DNA from: Sphingomonas japonica
GTDB lineage: Bacteria; Pseudomonadota; Alphaproteobacteria; Sphingomonadales; Sphingomonadaceae
Length of the DNA stretch: 64,000 bases
Assembly (NCBI RefSeq): GCF_006346325.1
Contig: NZ_VDYR01000001.1
Coordinates: 2,381,501 to 2,445,500, forward strand
Direction: 5' to 3'
Shown: in pieces, positions 17,206 through 25,683 of the stretch
Numbering within the stretch: the first letter of the stretch is position 1
Layout: the number at the start of each line of letters is the position of its first letter
Notes under the pieces: generated by a model
What the model was told of the DNA's origin: nothing
The model's input: only the letters and a program-made list of their open reading frames with translations
The model's database searches: none
Position numbers and translations under genes: made by a program

Positions 17206-18261
17206 ATGGCGGACCGGCCGGCGGATCGCTCGATCGCGCGGGCGATCGATGCACTCCATCGCGGCTGGCCGATCGCGATCGACAATGTGGAGCTGCTGGC
17301 GGTGGAAACCGCGGACGAGGAACGGCTGGCAATGTTTCTGGACGGTGCCGCGCCGGGGGTGGTGATTTCGGCCGGGCGTGCCGCGACGCTCAACCTCGCC
17401 AACCAGCGCGAGGCCGCCGATCCCGAGGCTCCCGTACGCATCGCCGCAGCACCGTGGCTCGATCTGGCGACCGCGACGGCGCTGGCCGATCCGCAGTTCG
17501 ACCTCGCGACCCCGCTCAAGGGGCCGTTTCGCGCTGATGACAATCCCGATCCGCGCGCGACGGCCGCCGCACTTCGGCTGGCGCGCATCGCCGGATTGCT
17601 GCCGGCGTTCTTTGTCGGCGGAAAGGGTGCGGAGTGCGCGATCACCGCAGCTGCCATCGACCGCTACGACACTCCCGAAGCGCTCCGCATCGCATCGCGC
17701 GCCCGGCTTCCGACGCTGGCCGACGAGGGGGCGGAGATCGTAGCATTTCGAAGTTCCGCGGGGCCGCACGAGCATGTCGCTCTGCTGCTGGGAACCCCGA
17801 ACGGCGAACCGCCGCTGGTCCGGCTGCACAGCGAGTGTCTGACTGGCGACGTGCTCGGCAGCCTGAAATGCGACTGCGGGCCGCAGCTGCAGGCGGCGCT
17901 CGCGGCGATCAAGGCGCAGGGCTGGGGCATCCTGCTGTACCTGCGGCAGGAAGGACGCGGGATCGGCCTGATCAACAAGCTGCGCGCCTATGCGCTGCAG
18001 GACCAGGGGTTCGATACGGTCGACGCCAACACCCGGCTGGGCTTCGCGATCGATGCTCGAGATTTCGGCGTGGCGGCGCGGATGCTGCACCTGTTGAAAC
18101 AGGACCGTATCCGCCTGCTGACCAATAATCCGGCCAAGGTCGCTAGCCTTGAAGCAGCGGGGATCGTTGTGGTCGAGCGCGTTCCGCACCATTTGCCGCC
18201 CAATCCGCACAACGCGCGCTACCTTGCGACCAAGCGCGACCGGACGGGGCATCAGTTCTAA
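17206..18261 (+). CDS. ribA: GTP cyclohydrolase II with degenerate RibB-like N-terminal domain
   Basis: RibA converts GTP to 2,5-diamino-6-ribosylamino-4-pyrimidinone 5'-phosphate in riboflavin synthesis. The C-terminal half of this 351-residue protein has the zinc-binding block SECLTGDVLGSLKCDCG (cysteines near 214, 225, 227) and REQGRGIGL-like QEGRGIGLINKLRAYALQD. The N-terminal 180 residues align loosely with 3,4-dihydroxy-2-butanone-4-phosphate synthase, but the metal-binding acidic DDEDRENEGD motif is replaced by DNVELLAVETADEERL, so that activity is probably lost. A stand-alone ribB elsewhere would be required. ATG 17206 is the first start after the xthA stop. Confidence 0.9.
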   Translation: MADRPADRSIARAIDALHRGWPIAIDNVELLAVETADEERLAMFLDGAAPGVVISAGRAATLNLANQREAADPEAPVRIAAAPWLDLATATALADPQFDLATPLKGPFRADDNPDPRATAAALRLARIAGLLPAFFVGGKGAECAITAAAIDRYDTPEALRIASRARLPTLADEGAEIVAFRSSAGPHEHVALLLGTPNGEPPLVRLHSECLTGDVLGSLKCDCGPQLQAALAAIKAQGWGILLYLRQEGRGIGLINKLRAYALQDQGFDTVDANTRLGFAIDARDFGVAARMLHLLKQDRIRLLTNNPAKVASLEAAGIVVVERVPHHLPPNPHNARYLATKRDRTGHQF

Positions 18262-18270
18262 CGGCAACCT

Positions 18271-18822
18271 TCAACCGCGATCGACGATGCCCGGACTTGT
18301 CAGGCGCGAGCAATCGATCAGGCGATCGGTCATCTGCCCGGCGGTCGCCGCCGCTTCGCCGCTCAACCAGCTGCGCAGCATCGCAAGCTGCGCCGCCGCG
18401 ATACCCGTGGCGGTAATGATCGAAGCGCCGGCAGGGCAACCGGATCGTTCGACATGCGGCCGGATCGCCTCCGCCAGATCGCGCTGGACACGCGGGGCGA
18501 TCGACGACGCCATGAGTGGCCGTCCGATCGCCCGTCGGTCCCAGAGATGCTGGACCATGCCGAGCACATAGCCGCGGGCCGCCCGCCCCGAGGCGGCGGT
18601 GGCAAGTGCCAGCAGGATCGGCTGCATCGCATCGAGCAGGACCTCGTCCTTGCTGTCGAAATGGTCGTAGAAGGTCGATTTGCCGATCCCTGCGTAGCGG
18701 GTGATGTCGGCCACGCGGATCATGTCATAGCGACGCTCCCCTATCAGCGTCGTCAACGCGGCCACGATCATTTCGTGGGTCCGCGTCGCGCTGCGACGGA
18801 CGAGGGCGGGGCGGTCCGGCAT
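18271..18822 (-). CDS. TetR/AcrR family transcriptional regulator
   Basis: The 183-residue protein has a TetR-type helix-turn-helix in residues 20-65 (RVADITRYAGIGKSTFYDHF SDK-like core, read as ITRYAGIGKSTFYDHF) and a divergent helical ligand domain. The start at 18822 (MPDRPALVRR) is preferred; a longer frame begins at 18888. It is divergent from the VOC-family gene with 154 bp between the starts, so it may control that gene, itself or both. The ligand is unknown. Convergent with ribA (9 bp apart). Confidence 0.85.
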   Translation of the reverse strand: MPDRPALVRRSATRTHEMIVAALTTLIGERRYDMIRVADITRYAGIGKSTFYDHFDSKDEVLLDAMQPILLALATAASGRAARGYVLGMVQHLWDRRAIGRPLMASSIAPRVQRDLAEAIRPHVERSGCPAGASIITATGIAAAQLAMLRSWLSGEAAATAGQMTDRLIDCSRLTSPGIVDRG

Positions 18823-18976
18823 ATGCCGTGCTGTACCAGCGATGCGAGCATCGAAGAAACGCGCGGTGCCGGACTTGTGCCACCCCACGTCCGGATGCGC
18901 GCCCGTTGCGCGCTTTTGCCCTCGTCAATCGCCGCTGGCGGGGCCAGTTGTTTGACAGCAGAACGGGAGAATACGG

Positions 18977-19327
18977 ATGGATCATCGCGCAGTGGCAATC
19001 ATTCCGAGCAGCGATCTCGACGCGAGCGAAGCATTCTACCGCAGACTGGGGCTGGAGGTGGCCAGCGACTATGGGCACTACCGGATCCTGCAGGACGATC
19101 GCGGCTGGCACCTGCACCTGACCTATGCACCGGGCTGGCCGAAGCACATCGAGGACAATCCATTCGGCTTGTATCTGTATGTCGAGGACGTCGATGCGAT
19201 CGCCGACGCCGTGCGCGAGCTGATCATCGAGGAGGGTGCGCCGCACGCGAAGCCATGGGGCACGTACGAGTTCTCGGTCAGCGATCCGAGCGGCCTCCTG
19301 GTTCGTGTCGGCCGCGCCGTCCCATAA
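18977..19327 (+). CDS. VOC (glyoxalase/bleomycin-resistance) family protein
   Basis: A 116-residue vicinal-oxygen-chelate fold protein: AIIPSSDLDASEAFYRRLGLE at the start and WGTYEFSVSDPSGLLVRVGR at the end are typical of the bleomycin-resistance-like branch. Such proteins bind hydrophobic toxic compounds or act as small metalloenzymes; the metal ligands cannot be fixed from this reading. GGGAGA eight bases upstream supports ATG 18977. It lies opposite a TetR gene, a layout that suggests ligand-induced expression. Confidence 0.82.
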   Translation: MDHRAVAIIPSSDLDASEAFYRRLGLEVASDYGHYRILQDDRGWHLHLTYAPGWPKHIEDNPFGLYLYVEDVDAIADAVRELIIEEGAPHAKPWGTYEFSVSDPSGLLVRVGRAVP

Positions 19328-19382
19328 CCGGTGACGCGGCGGGCGCAGCGCCAGATCGCAGCGCAGACCGGCCGCCCCGACG

Positions 19383-20069
19383 TTATTCTGCCTCGACGTC
19401 GGCCCCGACTCCTACCAATCGCGCCACCTCGTCAAAATCCGCTGCCACGTCCTGCACCCCCAGCGCGCGCAGCGTCGCGGCATGGTCGGGGGGACAGTGC
19501 ATCCCCGCGCACAGCCCGATCACGTGCGCGCCCGAGGCGACCGCGCCGGTGGCGCCGACCGGAGAATCCTCCAGGACGACGCAGCGCGCAATCGGCACGC
19601 CGAGCTGAGCGGCGGCGTAGAGGTAGAGGTCGGGCGCGGGCTTGCCGCGAGTGACATGCTGCTTGCCCGAATAGAGATGGTCGCCGAACGCATCGCGCAG
19701 GGCGAGATGGTCGAGATGCGCCGCGATCCAGTCCACCGAGCTCGACGAGGCGATCGCGCGCGGCAGCTCGGCGGGCAGCGAGCGCACGAACGCCACCGCT
19801 CCCGCGACCTGATCGAGCCCCTCGCGCAGCACGCGCGCATCCTCGGCATCGCGCGATGCGTAGAAATCTTCGGGAAGGTTTCGGCCGATATGCCGTTCGA
19901 CCGCGCCGCGGAAATCCGAACCCGACAGCCCCATGAACCGCGCCATCGCCTCGGCCGGGGTCGTCGGATGGCCGAGATCGGTAAGATACTGCGCCAGATG
20001 CCGGTTGCCGGCATATTCGCTCTCGATCAGCACGCCGTCGAAATCGAAGATAATGGCGTCGAACTTCAT
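19383..20069 (-). CDS. HAD family hydrolase, phosphatase/phosphoglucomutase-like
   Basis: The 228-residue protein has HAD motif I IFDFDGVLIESE (residues 7-18; DFDGV), motif II ASSSS (about 108), motif III lysine in RGKPAPDLYL and motif IV VLEDSPVG. A helical cap between motifs I and II places it in the beta-phosphoglucomutase/GPH subgroup. The substrate is unknown. Its start overlaps the stop of the yggS-type gene (4 bp), so the pair is translated together. The C-terminus ends 56 bp from the convergent VOC gene. Confidence 0.87.
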   Translation of the reverse strand: MKFDAIIFDFDGVLIESEYAGNRHLAQYLTDLGHPTTPAEAMARFMGLSGSDFRGAVERHIGRNLPEDFYASRDAEDARVLREGLDQVAGAVAFVRSLPAELPRAIASSSSVDWIAAHLDHLALRDAFGDHLYSGKQHVTRGKPAPDLYLYAAAQLGVPIARCVVLEDSPVGATGAVASGAHVIGLCAGMHCPPDHAATLRALGVQDVAADFDEVARLVGVGADVEAE

Positions 20070-20752
20070 GCCTGTGCCTCCAATGGCGGTCGCTCGCCGA
20101 ACAGGGCGGTACCGATGCGCACCTGCGTCGCGCCGATCGTCACTGCGGTTTCGAAATCGCCCGACATGCCCATGCTGAGCTCGGCGACGTCATGGTCGCG
20201 CGACAATTTGGCGAGCAACGCGAAATAAGGCGCCGGTTCGACGCCCTGCGGCGGGATGCACATCAGCCCGGCGATCGGCAGGGTGGCGGCGCGCGCCTGC
20301 GCCAGCAATGCGGGCAGATCGGCGACGGGGCAGCCGCCCTTTTGCGCCTCGTCGCCGATATTGACCTGGATTAAGCAATCGGGGCGCCGCCCGCTGCGGT
20401 CGATCGCCTTGGCCAGCGCGGTGACCAGCGACGGCCGATCGACCGAATGGATCGCATCGAACAGCGCGACCGCCTCGTCGGCCTTATTGGATTGCAGCTG
20501 GCCGATCAGGTGGAGCGCAATGCCGGGATACTCCTCGCGCAGTGCGGGCCATTTGCCGGCGGCTTCCTGCACGCGGTTCTCGCCGAACACCCGGTGCCCG
20601 GCGTCCAGCAGGGGACGGATCGCATCGGCGTCGTGCGTCTTCGACACCGCGATCAGCGTCACCGACTCGGGCTTGCGGTCGGCGAGCGTCGCGGCGCGCG
20701 CGATCCGGTCCTGGATCGCGTCCAGCCGCGCTTGGGCAGTGTCGGGAATCAT
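20066..20752 (-). CDS. YggS/PROSC family pyridoxal phosphate homeostasis protein
   Basis: A 228-residue PLP-binding protein with the fold-III barrel of alanine racemase but no racemase activity in characterised members; it buffers PLP and affects amino-acid metabolism. Visible signatures are LIAVSKTHDADAIRP with the PLP lysine (about residue 36), FGENRVQEAAGKW, HLIGQLQSNK and ELSMGMSGDFE followed by IGATQVRIGTALFG. I start at ATG 20752 (MIPDTAQAR), as the frame continues upstream into the divergent ThiE-like gene. Its ATG and that of the divergent gene are only 22 bp apart. Confidence 0.9.
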   Translation of the reverse strand: MIPDTAQARLDAIQDRIARAATLADRKPESVTLIAVSKTHDADAIRPLLDAGHRVFGENRVQEAAGKWPALREEYPGIALHLIGQLQSNKADEAVALFDAIHSVDRPSLVTALAKAIDRSGRRPDCLIQVNIGDEAQKGGCPVADLPALLAQARAATLPIAGLMCIPPQGVEPAPYFALLAKLSRDHDVAELSMGMSGDFETAVTIGATQVRIGTALFGERPPLEAQA

Positions 20753-20774
20753 CGCCGCCGCTATAGGCAGCACG

Positions 20775-21335
20775 ATGCGCGCCCGCCACCCCCGCCCGAT
20801 CCCGCATGCGTGGCTCATGACCGATCAGCGGCTGGGCGATGCGCTATGGGAAATCCTGGAACGGATTCCGCGCGGTGCGGGCGTGGTGTTTCGCGACTAT
20901 GCGCTTGCTCCCGCCGAGCGCCGTCTGCGGTTCGAGCGCATCCGCCGGGTAGCGAAGCGGCGCGGATTTATGCTGGTGCGCGCCGGATCGCTGCCGATGC
21001 GCGGCGAGGACGGCATCCATGGGCGACACCGCCGGACGCGGCCCGGCATCCGCACCGCTGCGGCGCATTCGCGGCGTGAGGCGATCGCGGCGATCCGCGC
21101 CGGAGCCGACATGCTGTTCGTGTCGCCGGTGTACGCCACGCGCTCGCACCCGGTCGCGCCGAGGCTGGGACGGGTGCGGCTGGGGCTGATGATTCGCGGG
21201 CTGCGAGTGCCGATCGTCGCGCTGGGCGGGATGGATGCGCGCCGATTGCGGGGGATGCAGGCGTTGGGAATCACCCGGTTCGCGGCCATCGACGCGTGGT
21301 TGCCCGGCCGGAGGCCGGGCGGGCAAACGCCCTAA
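20775..21335 (+). CDS. Thiamine phosphate synthase-like (ThiE/TenI family) protein
   Basis: A 186-residue protein with TenI/ThiE-type features: WLMTDQRLGDALW at the start, GIHGRHRR, a later ADMLFVSPVYATRSHP that matches the ThiE segment D-x-G-x-G-P-x-x-T-x-T-K, and VPIVALGGM before the phosphate-binding end. The pyrophosphate-binding part reads SPVYATRSHP, looser than in true ThiE, so it may be a TenI-like or divergent enzyme. The stop codon overlaps that of the convergent outer-membrane protein by two bases (CTAA). Confident of family, less so of activity. Confidence 0.72.
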   Translation: MRARHPRPIPHAWLMTDQRLGDALWEILERIPRGAGVVFRDYALAPAERRLRFERIRRVAKRRGFMLVRAGSLPMRGEDGIHGRHRRTRPGIRTAAAHSRREAIAAIRAGADMLFVSPVYATRSHPVAPRLGRVRLGLMIRGLRVPIVALGGMDARRLRGMQALGITRFAAIDAWLPGRRPGGQTP

Positions 21336-22069
21336 AAGCGGAAGGCGGTACCGATATAGACCGCCTGGCTGTCCCGCTGCTGCCCCTGCTGGGTCAGGCG
21401 CGGGAGGCGGGCGCGATCTTCTTCCGACTTGTAGCGTACGCCGGCGGTGACATCGAGGTTGCGGCTGAGCGAATAGGAGCCGCCGACGTCGAGCGAATAG
21501 GCCGGGCCTTCGGCGACCAGTGCGGGCTGGCCTTCGGTCGGGCGATCGACCCCGGCCTTGACGCGCGCGCTGGCCCGCTTGCCGGTGTAGCTGACGCCGA
21601 GATCGGCGACTTCGCGGCTGCCGGGCAGCGCGCCGAGATCGACCCGTGCCATGTCCCCCGACAGTGCGAAGCGCTTCCACCCCACCGACACGCCCAGATT
21701 ATAGGCGATCGGTGCGATGCTGACATTGTTGGCAGCAGGCGCCGAGATACGTTCGGCGGCCGATGCGCTGCGCGACGACCGCGCGCGAACCGCGACGGTC
21801 ACCGACTTGCGGCCGTCGGACTTGCGCTCGGAAGGCGTGAAGCGGAACCCGCTATTCCCCGACAGTCCGGCGCGCGCCAGCACTGCCGCGAGTCGGGGAT
21901 CACCCGAAGCCGGGGTGAACGAGCCGATGCCCGAGCGGCTGATGCTAGGCGACCGCTTCAGCAGCCGCTGCGCCCCCGATTCCTGGGCATGGAGCATCGG
22001 CGCGACGACGGTTCCGGCGGCGAGCAACGCCCCGAATCCCAACCCCGCAATGATCCGCCCCTTGGCCAT
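21332..22069 (-). CDS. Predicted outer-membrane beta-barrel protein, function unknown
   Basis: The 245-residue protein has a signal peptide (MAKGRIIAGLGFGALLAAGT, cleaved about after HAQ), a basic serine-rich stretch near residues 30-110, then alternating amphipathic strands and a C-terminus ending QAVYIGTAFRF, the aromatic-terminal pattern of BamA-inserted barrels. Only about 6-8 strands could be formed from the length. AGAGGG lies six bases before ATG 22069, which I prefer to the upstream ATG at 22114. I do not recognise a functional family beyond 'porin-like' proteins of sphingomonads. It is divergent from the DUF3576 gene. Confidence 0.72.
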   Translation of the reverse strand: MAKGRIIAGLGFGALLAAGTVVAPMLHAQESGAQRLLKRSPSISRSGIGSFTPASGDPRLAAVLARAGLSGNSGFRFTPSERKSDGRKSVTVAVRARSSRSASAAERISAPAANNVSIAPIAYNLGVSVGWKRFALSGDMARVDLGALPGSREVADLGVSYTGKRASARVKAGVDRPTEGQPALVAEGPAYSLDVGGSYSLSRNLDVTAGVRYKSEEDRARLPRLTQQGQQRDSQAVYIGTAFRF

Positions 22070-22176
22070 GAAACCCTCTTGTCCGACAAAGGCCGTACCA
22101 TGATTCGAAGCCAAGGTTCCACCGGCCAGAGTCTTTTGATTTCAACTGTTGCATAAGGCCCACAGCGGAGCGGTGC

Positions 22177-22204
22177 TTGCGGCGTTCGTGCGACCTTCTA
22201 TAGA
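22177..22204 (+). promoter_or_regulatory. Putative sigma-70-type promoter for the DUF3576-leuS-lptE-holA unit
   Basis: TTGCGG (22177-22182) and TATAGA (22199-22204) are separated by 16 bp and lie 37 bp before the DUF3576 start. This is a visual match to consensus only; no transcript evidence is available. Confidence 0.4.
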
Positions 22205-22240
22205 TGCCGCAGAACTTCTGTTTGCTTGAGGAAATGACCG

Positions 22241-22672
22241 ATGAACCGCCGCTGGAACCCTGTCCTGCTGGGCACGCTGGCACTGGCGCTCGCCGCGTGC
22301 GGCGGCCGTGATCGGCCGCAGGCCGACCTCGCCGCAAGCCAGATCACGACGATCGGCGTCAATTCCTATCTGTGGCGCGCGTCGCTCGATACGTTGAGCT
22401 TCATGCCGTTGCTCCAGACCGACTCGAACGGCGGCGTGATCGTCACTGACTGGTACACCAATCCGACCACCCCGACCGAGCGGATGAAGGTTACGGTGAC
22501 GATCCTCGACACCGACCTGCGCGCCGATGCGCTGCGCGTGGCGGCGCTGCGCGAGGTCAATCAGGGCGGGCAGTGGGTGGCCGCTCCGGTCCAGGCGGCG
22601 ACGGTGCAGAAGCTGGAAGGGATCATCCTGACCCGGGCTCGCGACCTGCGCCGCACCGCGCTCGCCGGTTAA
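22241..22672 (+). CDS. DUF3576 domain lipoprotein
   Basis: A 143-residue protein with a lipoprotein signal: hydrophobic stretch and lipobox LAAC (cysteine about residue 20). The mature part reads IGVNSYLWRASLDTLSFMPL and GGVIVTDWYTNPTTPTERMKV, blocks that mark DUF3576. The family is alphaproteobacterial and sits before leuS, as here, but no function is established that I know of. leuS follows by 15 bp, then lptE and holA, so it belongs to an envelope/translation operon and could be an envelope assembly factor; that is inference. Confidence 0.88.
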   Translation: MNRRWNPVLLGTLALALAACGGRDRPQADLAASQITTIGVNSYLWRASLDTLSFMPLLQTDSNGGVIVTDWYTNPTTPTERMKVTVTILDTDLRADALRVAALREVNQGGQWVAAPVQAATVQKLEGIILTRARDLRRTALAG

Positions 22673-22687
22673 AGGAACCACGCGATC

Positions 22688-25183
22688 ATGGCGTCGCGGT
22701 TCAACGCGTTGAAAGCGGATGCGGCGTGGCAGGCGGTCTGGGAGGAACGCCGGACCTTCGCGGCCGACGACGCGTCGCCCAAGCCCAAAAGCTATGTGCT
22801 CGAGATGTTTCCCTATCCGTCGGGAAAGATCCACATGGGGCATGTCCGCAATTACACGATGGGCGACGTGTTGGCGCGGTTCCGCCGGATGCAGGGCATG
22901 GAAGTGCTGCACCCGATGGGCTGGGACGCGTTCGGCATGCCGGCCGAGAATGCGGCGATGGAGCGCGGCGTCCATCCCGGCGGCTGGACCTATGACAATA
23001 TCGCGGTGATGCGCGCGCAGCTGAAGCGACTGGGCTTCGCGCTCGACTGGAGCCGCGAACTGGCGACGTGCGATCCGGCCTATTACGGGCATGAACAGGC
23101 GCTGTTCCTCGATCTGCTCGCGGCGGGGCTGGTGTATCGCAAGGAAAGTGCGGTCAACTGGGACCCGGTCGACATGACCGTGCTTGCCAACGAACAGGTG
23201 ATCGATGGCAAGGGCTGGCGATCGGGCGCGCAGGTCGAACGGCGCAAGCTGAGCCAGTGGTTCCTCAAGATCACCGACTTCGCCGACGAATTGCTGGACG
23301 GCCTTGATAGCCTCGACAAATGGCCCGACAAGGTCCGGCTGATGCAGGAGAACTGGATCGGCAAATCGGTGGGATTGCAGTTCCGGTTCGCCACGTCCGA
23401 TGGCGGCGCGGTCGAAGTCTTCACCACGCGTCCCGACACGATCTTCGGCGCCAGCTTCGTCGCCGTCGCCGCCGACCATCCGATCGCGCAGGCGCTCGCT
23501 GCCGCGAACCCGGAAGTTGCGGCGTTCATCGAGCGCTGCAAACAGGGCGGCACTACCGCGGCCGAGATCGAGACGCAGGAGAAGCTGGGATTCGACACCG
23601 GCTTGACCGCTACCCACCCGTTCGACGCCGGGTGGCAGCTGCCGATCTACATCGCCAATTTCGTGCTGATGGAATATGGCACCGGCGCGGTGTTTGGGGT
23701 GCCCGCGCACGACCAGCGCGACCTGGATTTCGCGCGCAAATACGACCTGCCGGTCCGCCGCGTGGTTGGTGAAGGCGAGGCGACCGACCCGGTGTTCGAA
23801 GGCGCCGAGGCCTATACCGGCCCGGGCGCGCTGGTGAACTCGCGCTTCCTCGACGGCATGGACGTCGATACCGCCAAGCGCACCGTGATCGCGCGCGCCG
23901 AAGCCGAAGGCTGGGGCAAGGGCACGACCGTCTGGCGGCTGCGCGACTGGGGCGTGTCGCGGCAGCGTTACTGGGGCACGCCGATCCCGATCGTGCATTG
24001 CGACGCGTGCGGCGTGGTGCCAGTGCCAAAGGAGCAGCTGCCGGTGGTGCTGCCCGAAGACGTCAGCTTCGACGTCCCCGGCAACCCGCTCGATCGCCAT
24101 CCGACCTGGAAGCATGTCGACTGCCCGTCGTGCGGCAAGCCGGCGCGGCGCGAGACCGACACGCTCGACACCTTCGTCGATTCGTCATGGTATTTCATCC
24201 GCTTCGCCAGCCAGCCGGACGACCAGCCGTTCGACAAGGCGGTCGCTGAGAGCTGGCTGCCGGTCGCGCAGTATATCGGCGGGGTCGAACATGCGATCCT
24301 GCACCTGCTCTATGCGCGGTTCTGGACGCGCGCGCTGCGCCACGTCGGCAAACTGGATGTCGCGGAGCCGTTTGCCGGGCTGTTCACCCAGGGCATGGTG
24401 ACGCACGAGACGTACAGGGCGGCGAGCGGTCAATGGCTCTCGCCGGACGAGGTTCGCGACGGCGTGGAGATCGCGACCGGAAAGCCAATCACGCTCGGCC
24501 GCATCGAGAAGATGTCGAAGTCGAAGAAAAACACCGTCGATCCGACCGGCATCGTCGATCAATATGGCGCCGACGCGGTGCGCTGGTTCATGCTGTCCGA
24601 TTCGCCGCCCGAGCGTGACTTGCAATGGTCGGAGAGCGGGATCGAGGGGGCGTGGCGGTTCGTACAGCGGCTGTGGCGGCTGTTCGATGGCGTCGCCGAC
24701 GCACCGGGCACTGACACCGCGCTCGACCGCAAGCTGCACCAGACCATCGCCGGGGTCGCGACCGATATCGAGGCGCTGCAGTTCAACAAGGCGGTCGCTA
24801 AGCTCTATGAACTCGTCAATGCCATCGAAAAAGCGGCACCTTCCGCCTCTCGGACGCAAGCGATCCGCACCCTTGTTCGCATCGTCGCGCCGATGGCACC
24901 GCACATTGCCGAGGAAGCCTGGGCGGCGATGGGTGGCGAGGGTCTGGTCGCCGACGCCGCGTGGCCCGATGTCGATCCGGCGTTGCTGATCGATGACGAG
25001 GTGACAATCGCGATCCAGGTCAACGGCAAGCTGCGCGACACGCTGACCATGCCCAAGGGCGCGGCCAGGGATGCGGTGGAAGCGGCGGCGCTGGCGTCGC
25101 CGAACGTGGTTCGCCTGCTCGAGGGCAAGCCGCCGCGCAAGGTGATCGTCGTCCCCGACCGCCTCGTGAACCTGGTCGCATGA
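22688..25183 (+). CDS. leuS: Leucyl-tRNA synthetase
   Basis: Class Ia aminoacyl-tRNA synthetase charging tRNA-Leu. The 831-residue protein has the HIGH-type motif HMGH (49-52) in [16 protein letters not shown], the editing domain inserted in the catalytic fold, zinc-type cysteines (CDACG and CPSCGKPA), and the KMSKS motif (608-612) with [11 protein letters not shown] after it. It is followed by lptE with a 4-bp overlap (ATGA, 25180-25183). The order DUF3576-leuS-lptE-holA is the standard alphaproteobacterial one. Confidence 0.98.
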   Translation: MASRFNALKADAAWQAVWEERRTFAADDASPKPKSYVLEMFPYPSGKIHMGHVRNYTMGDVLARFRRMQGMEVLHPMGWDAFGMPAENAAMERGVHPGGWTYDNIAVMRAQLKRLGFALDWSRELATCDPAYYGHEQALFLDLLAAGLVYRKESAVNWDPVDMTVLANEQVIDGKGWRSGAQVERRKLSQWFLKITDFADELLDGLDSLDKWPDKVRLMQENWIGKSVGLQFRFATSDGGAVEVFTTRPDTIFGASFVAVAADHPIAQALAAANPEVAAFIERCKQGGTTAAEIETQEKLGFDTGLTATHPFDAGWQLPIYIANFVLMEYGTGAVFGVPAHDQRDLDFARKYDLPVRRVVGEGEATDPVFEGAEAYTGPGALVNSRFLDGMDVDTAKRTVIARAEAEGWGKGTTVWRLRDWGVSRQRYWGTPIPIVHCDACGVVPVPKEQLPVVLPEDVSFDVPGNPLDRHPTWKHVDCPSCGKPARRETDTLDTFVDSSWYFIRFASQPDDQPFDKAVAESWLPVAQYIGGVEHAILHLLYARFWTRALRHVGKLDVAEPFAGLFTQGMVTHETYRAASGQWLSPDEVRDGVEIATGKPITLGRIEKMSKSKKNTVDPTGIVDQYGADAVRWFMLSDSPPERDLQWSESGIEGAWRFVQRLWRLFDGVADAPGTDTALDRKLHQTIAGVATDIEALQFNKAVAKLYELVNAIEKAAPSASRTQAIRTLVRIVAPMAPHIAEEAWAAMGGEGLVADAAWPDVDPALLIDDEVTIAIQVNGKLRDTLTMPKGAARDAVEAAALASPNVVRLLEGKPPRKVIVVPDRLVNLVA

Positions 25184-25683
25184 TCCGCATCGCCGCCGCG
25201 CTGATGCTTGTCGCCGCGCTGGCGGGCTGCGGGCTGCGGCCGCTCTATGGCGGCGCTGAGGGCGGCGCGGTGCGATCGGCGCTCGCCGCGGTCGAGGTCG
25301 CGCCGATCGAGGGGCAGGCGGGCTGGCTGATCGCGAACGCGCTGCGCGATCGGCTGGCGGGGCCGGGCGCTGCCACGCCGGCCTATCGCCTTGAAGTCGT
25401 CCTCGACGATTCGCTGATCGGGCTGGGCGTGCGCCGCGATGACACGATCACGCGCGAACGGCGGACCCTGCGGGCCCGCTACCAGCTGATCGATCTGGCC
25501 ACCGGGCTGACCTTGCTCGACCAGACCGCCGGGTCGGACGCCGGGATCGACGTGGTCGGTTCCGAATATGCCACGATCGCGGCGGAGCAGGCGGCGCTCG
25601 AGCGGCTGTCGGTGATCGTCGCCGACCAGATCGTCACCCGCGTCGCACTCTACACCCGGCGTACCGACCCGGCCGCGCGATGA
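25180..25683 (+). CDS. lptE: LPS-assembly lipoprotein LptE
   Basis: LptE plugs the LptD barrel that inserts lipopolysaccharide in the outer membrane. The 167-residue protein starts [24 protein letters not shown] with a lipobox (LAGC, cysteine 17) and the typical CGLRPLYGG motif directly after it. The rest, IANALRDRL and [13 protein letters not shown], fits the family, which is poorly conserved. It overlaps leuS and holA by 4 bp on each side, and its place before holA is diagnostic in alphaproteobacteria. Confidence 0.9.
   Translation: MIRIAAALMLVAALAGCGLRPLYGGAEGGAVRSALAAVEVAPIEGQAGWLIANALRDRLAGPGAATPAYRLEVVLDDSLIGLGVRRDDTITRERRTLRARYQLIDLATGLTLLDQTAGSDAGIDVVGSEYATIAAEQAALERLSVIVADQIVTRVALYTRRTDPAAR

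Noticed and set aside
22142-24115. Minus-strand open frame of 657 codons opposite leuS
   Set aside because: It lies wholly opposite the DUF3576 and leuS genes, has arginine/histidine/aspartate-rich sequence typical of the antisense of GC-rich codons, and no domain.
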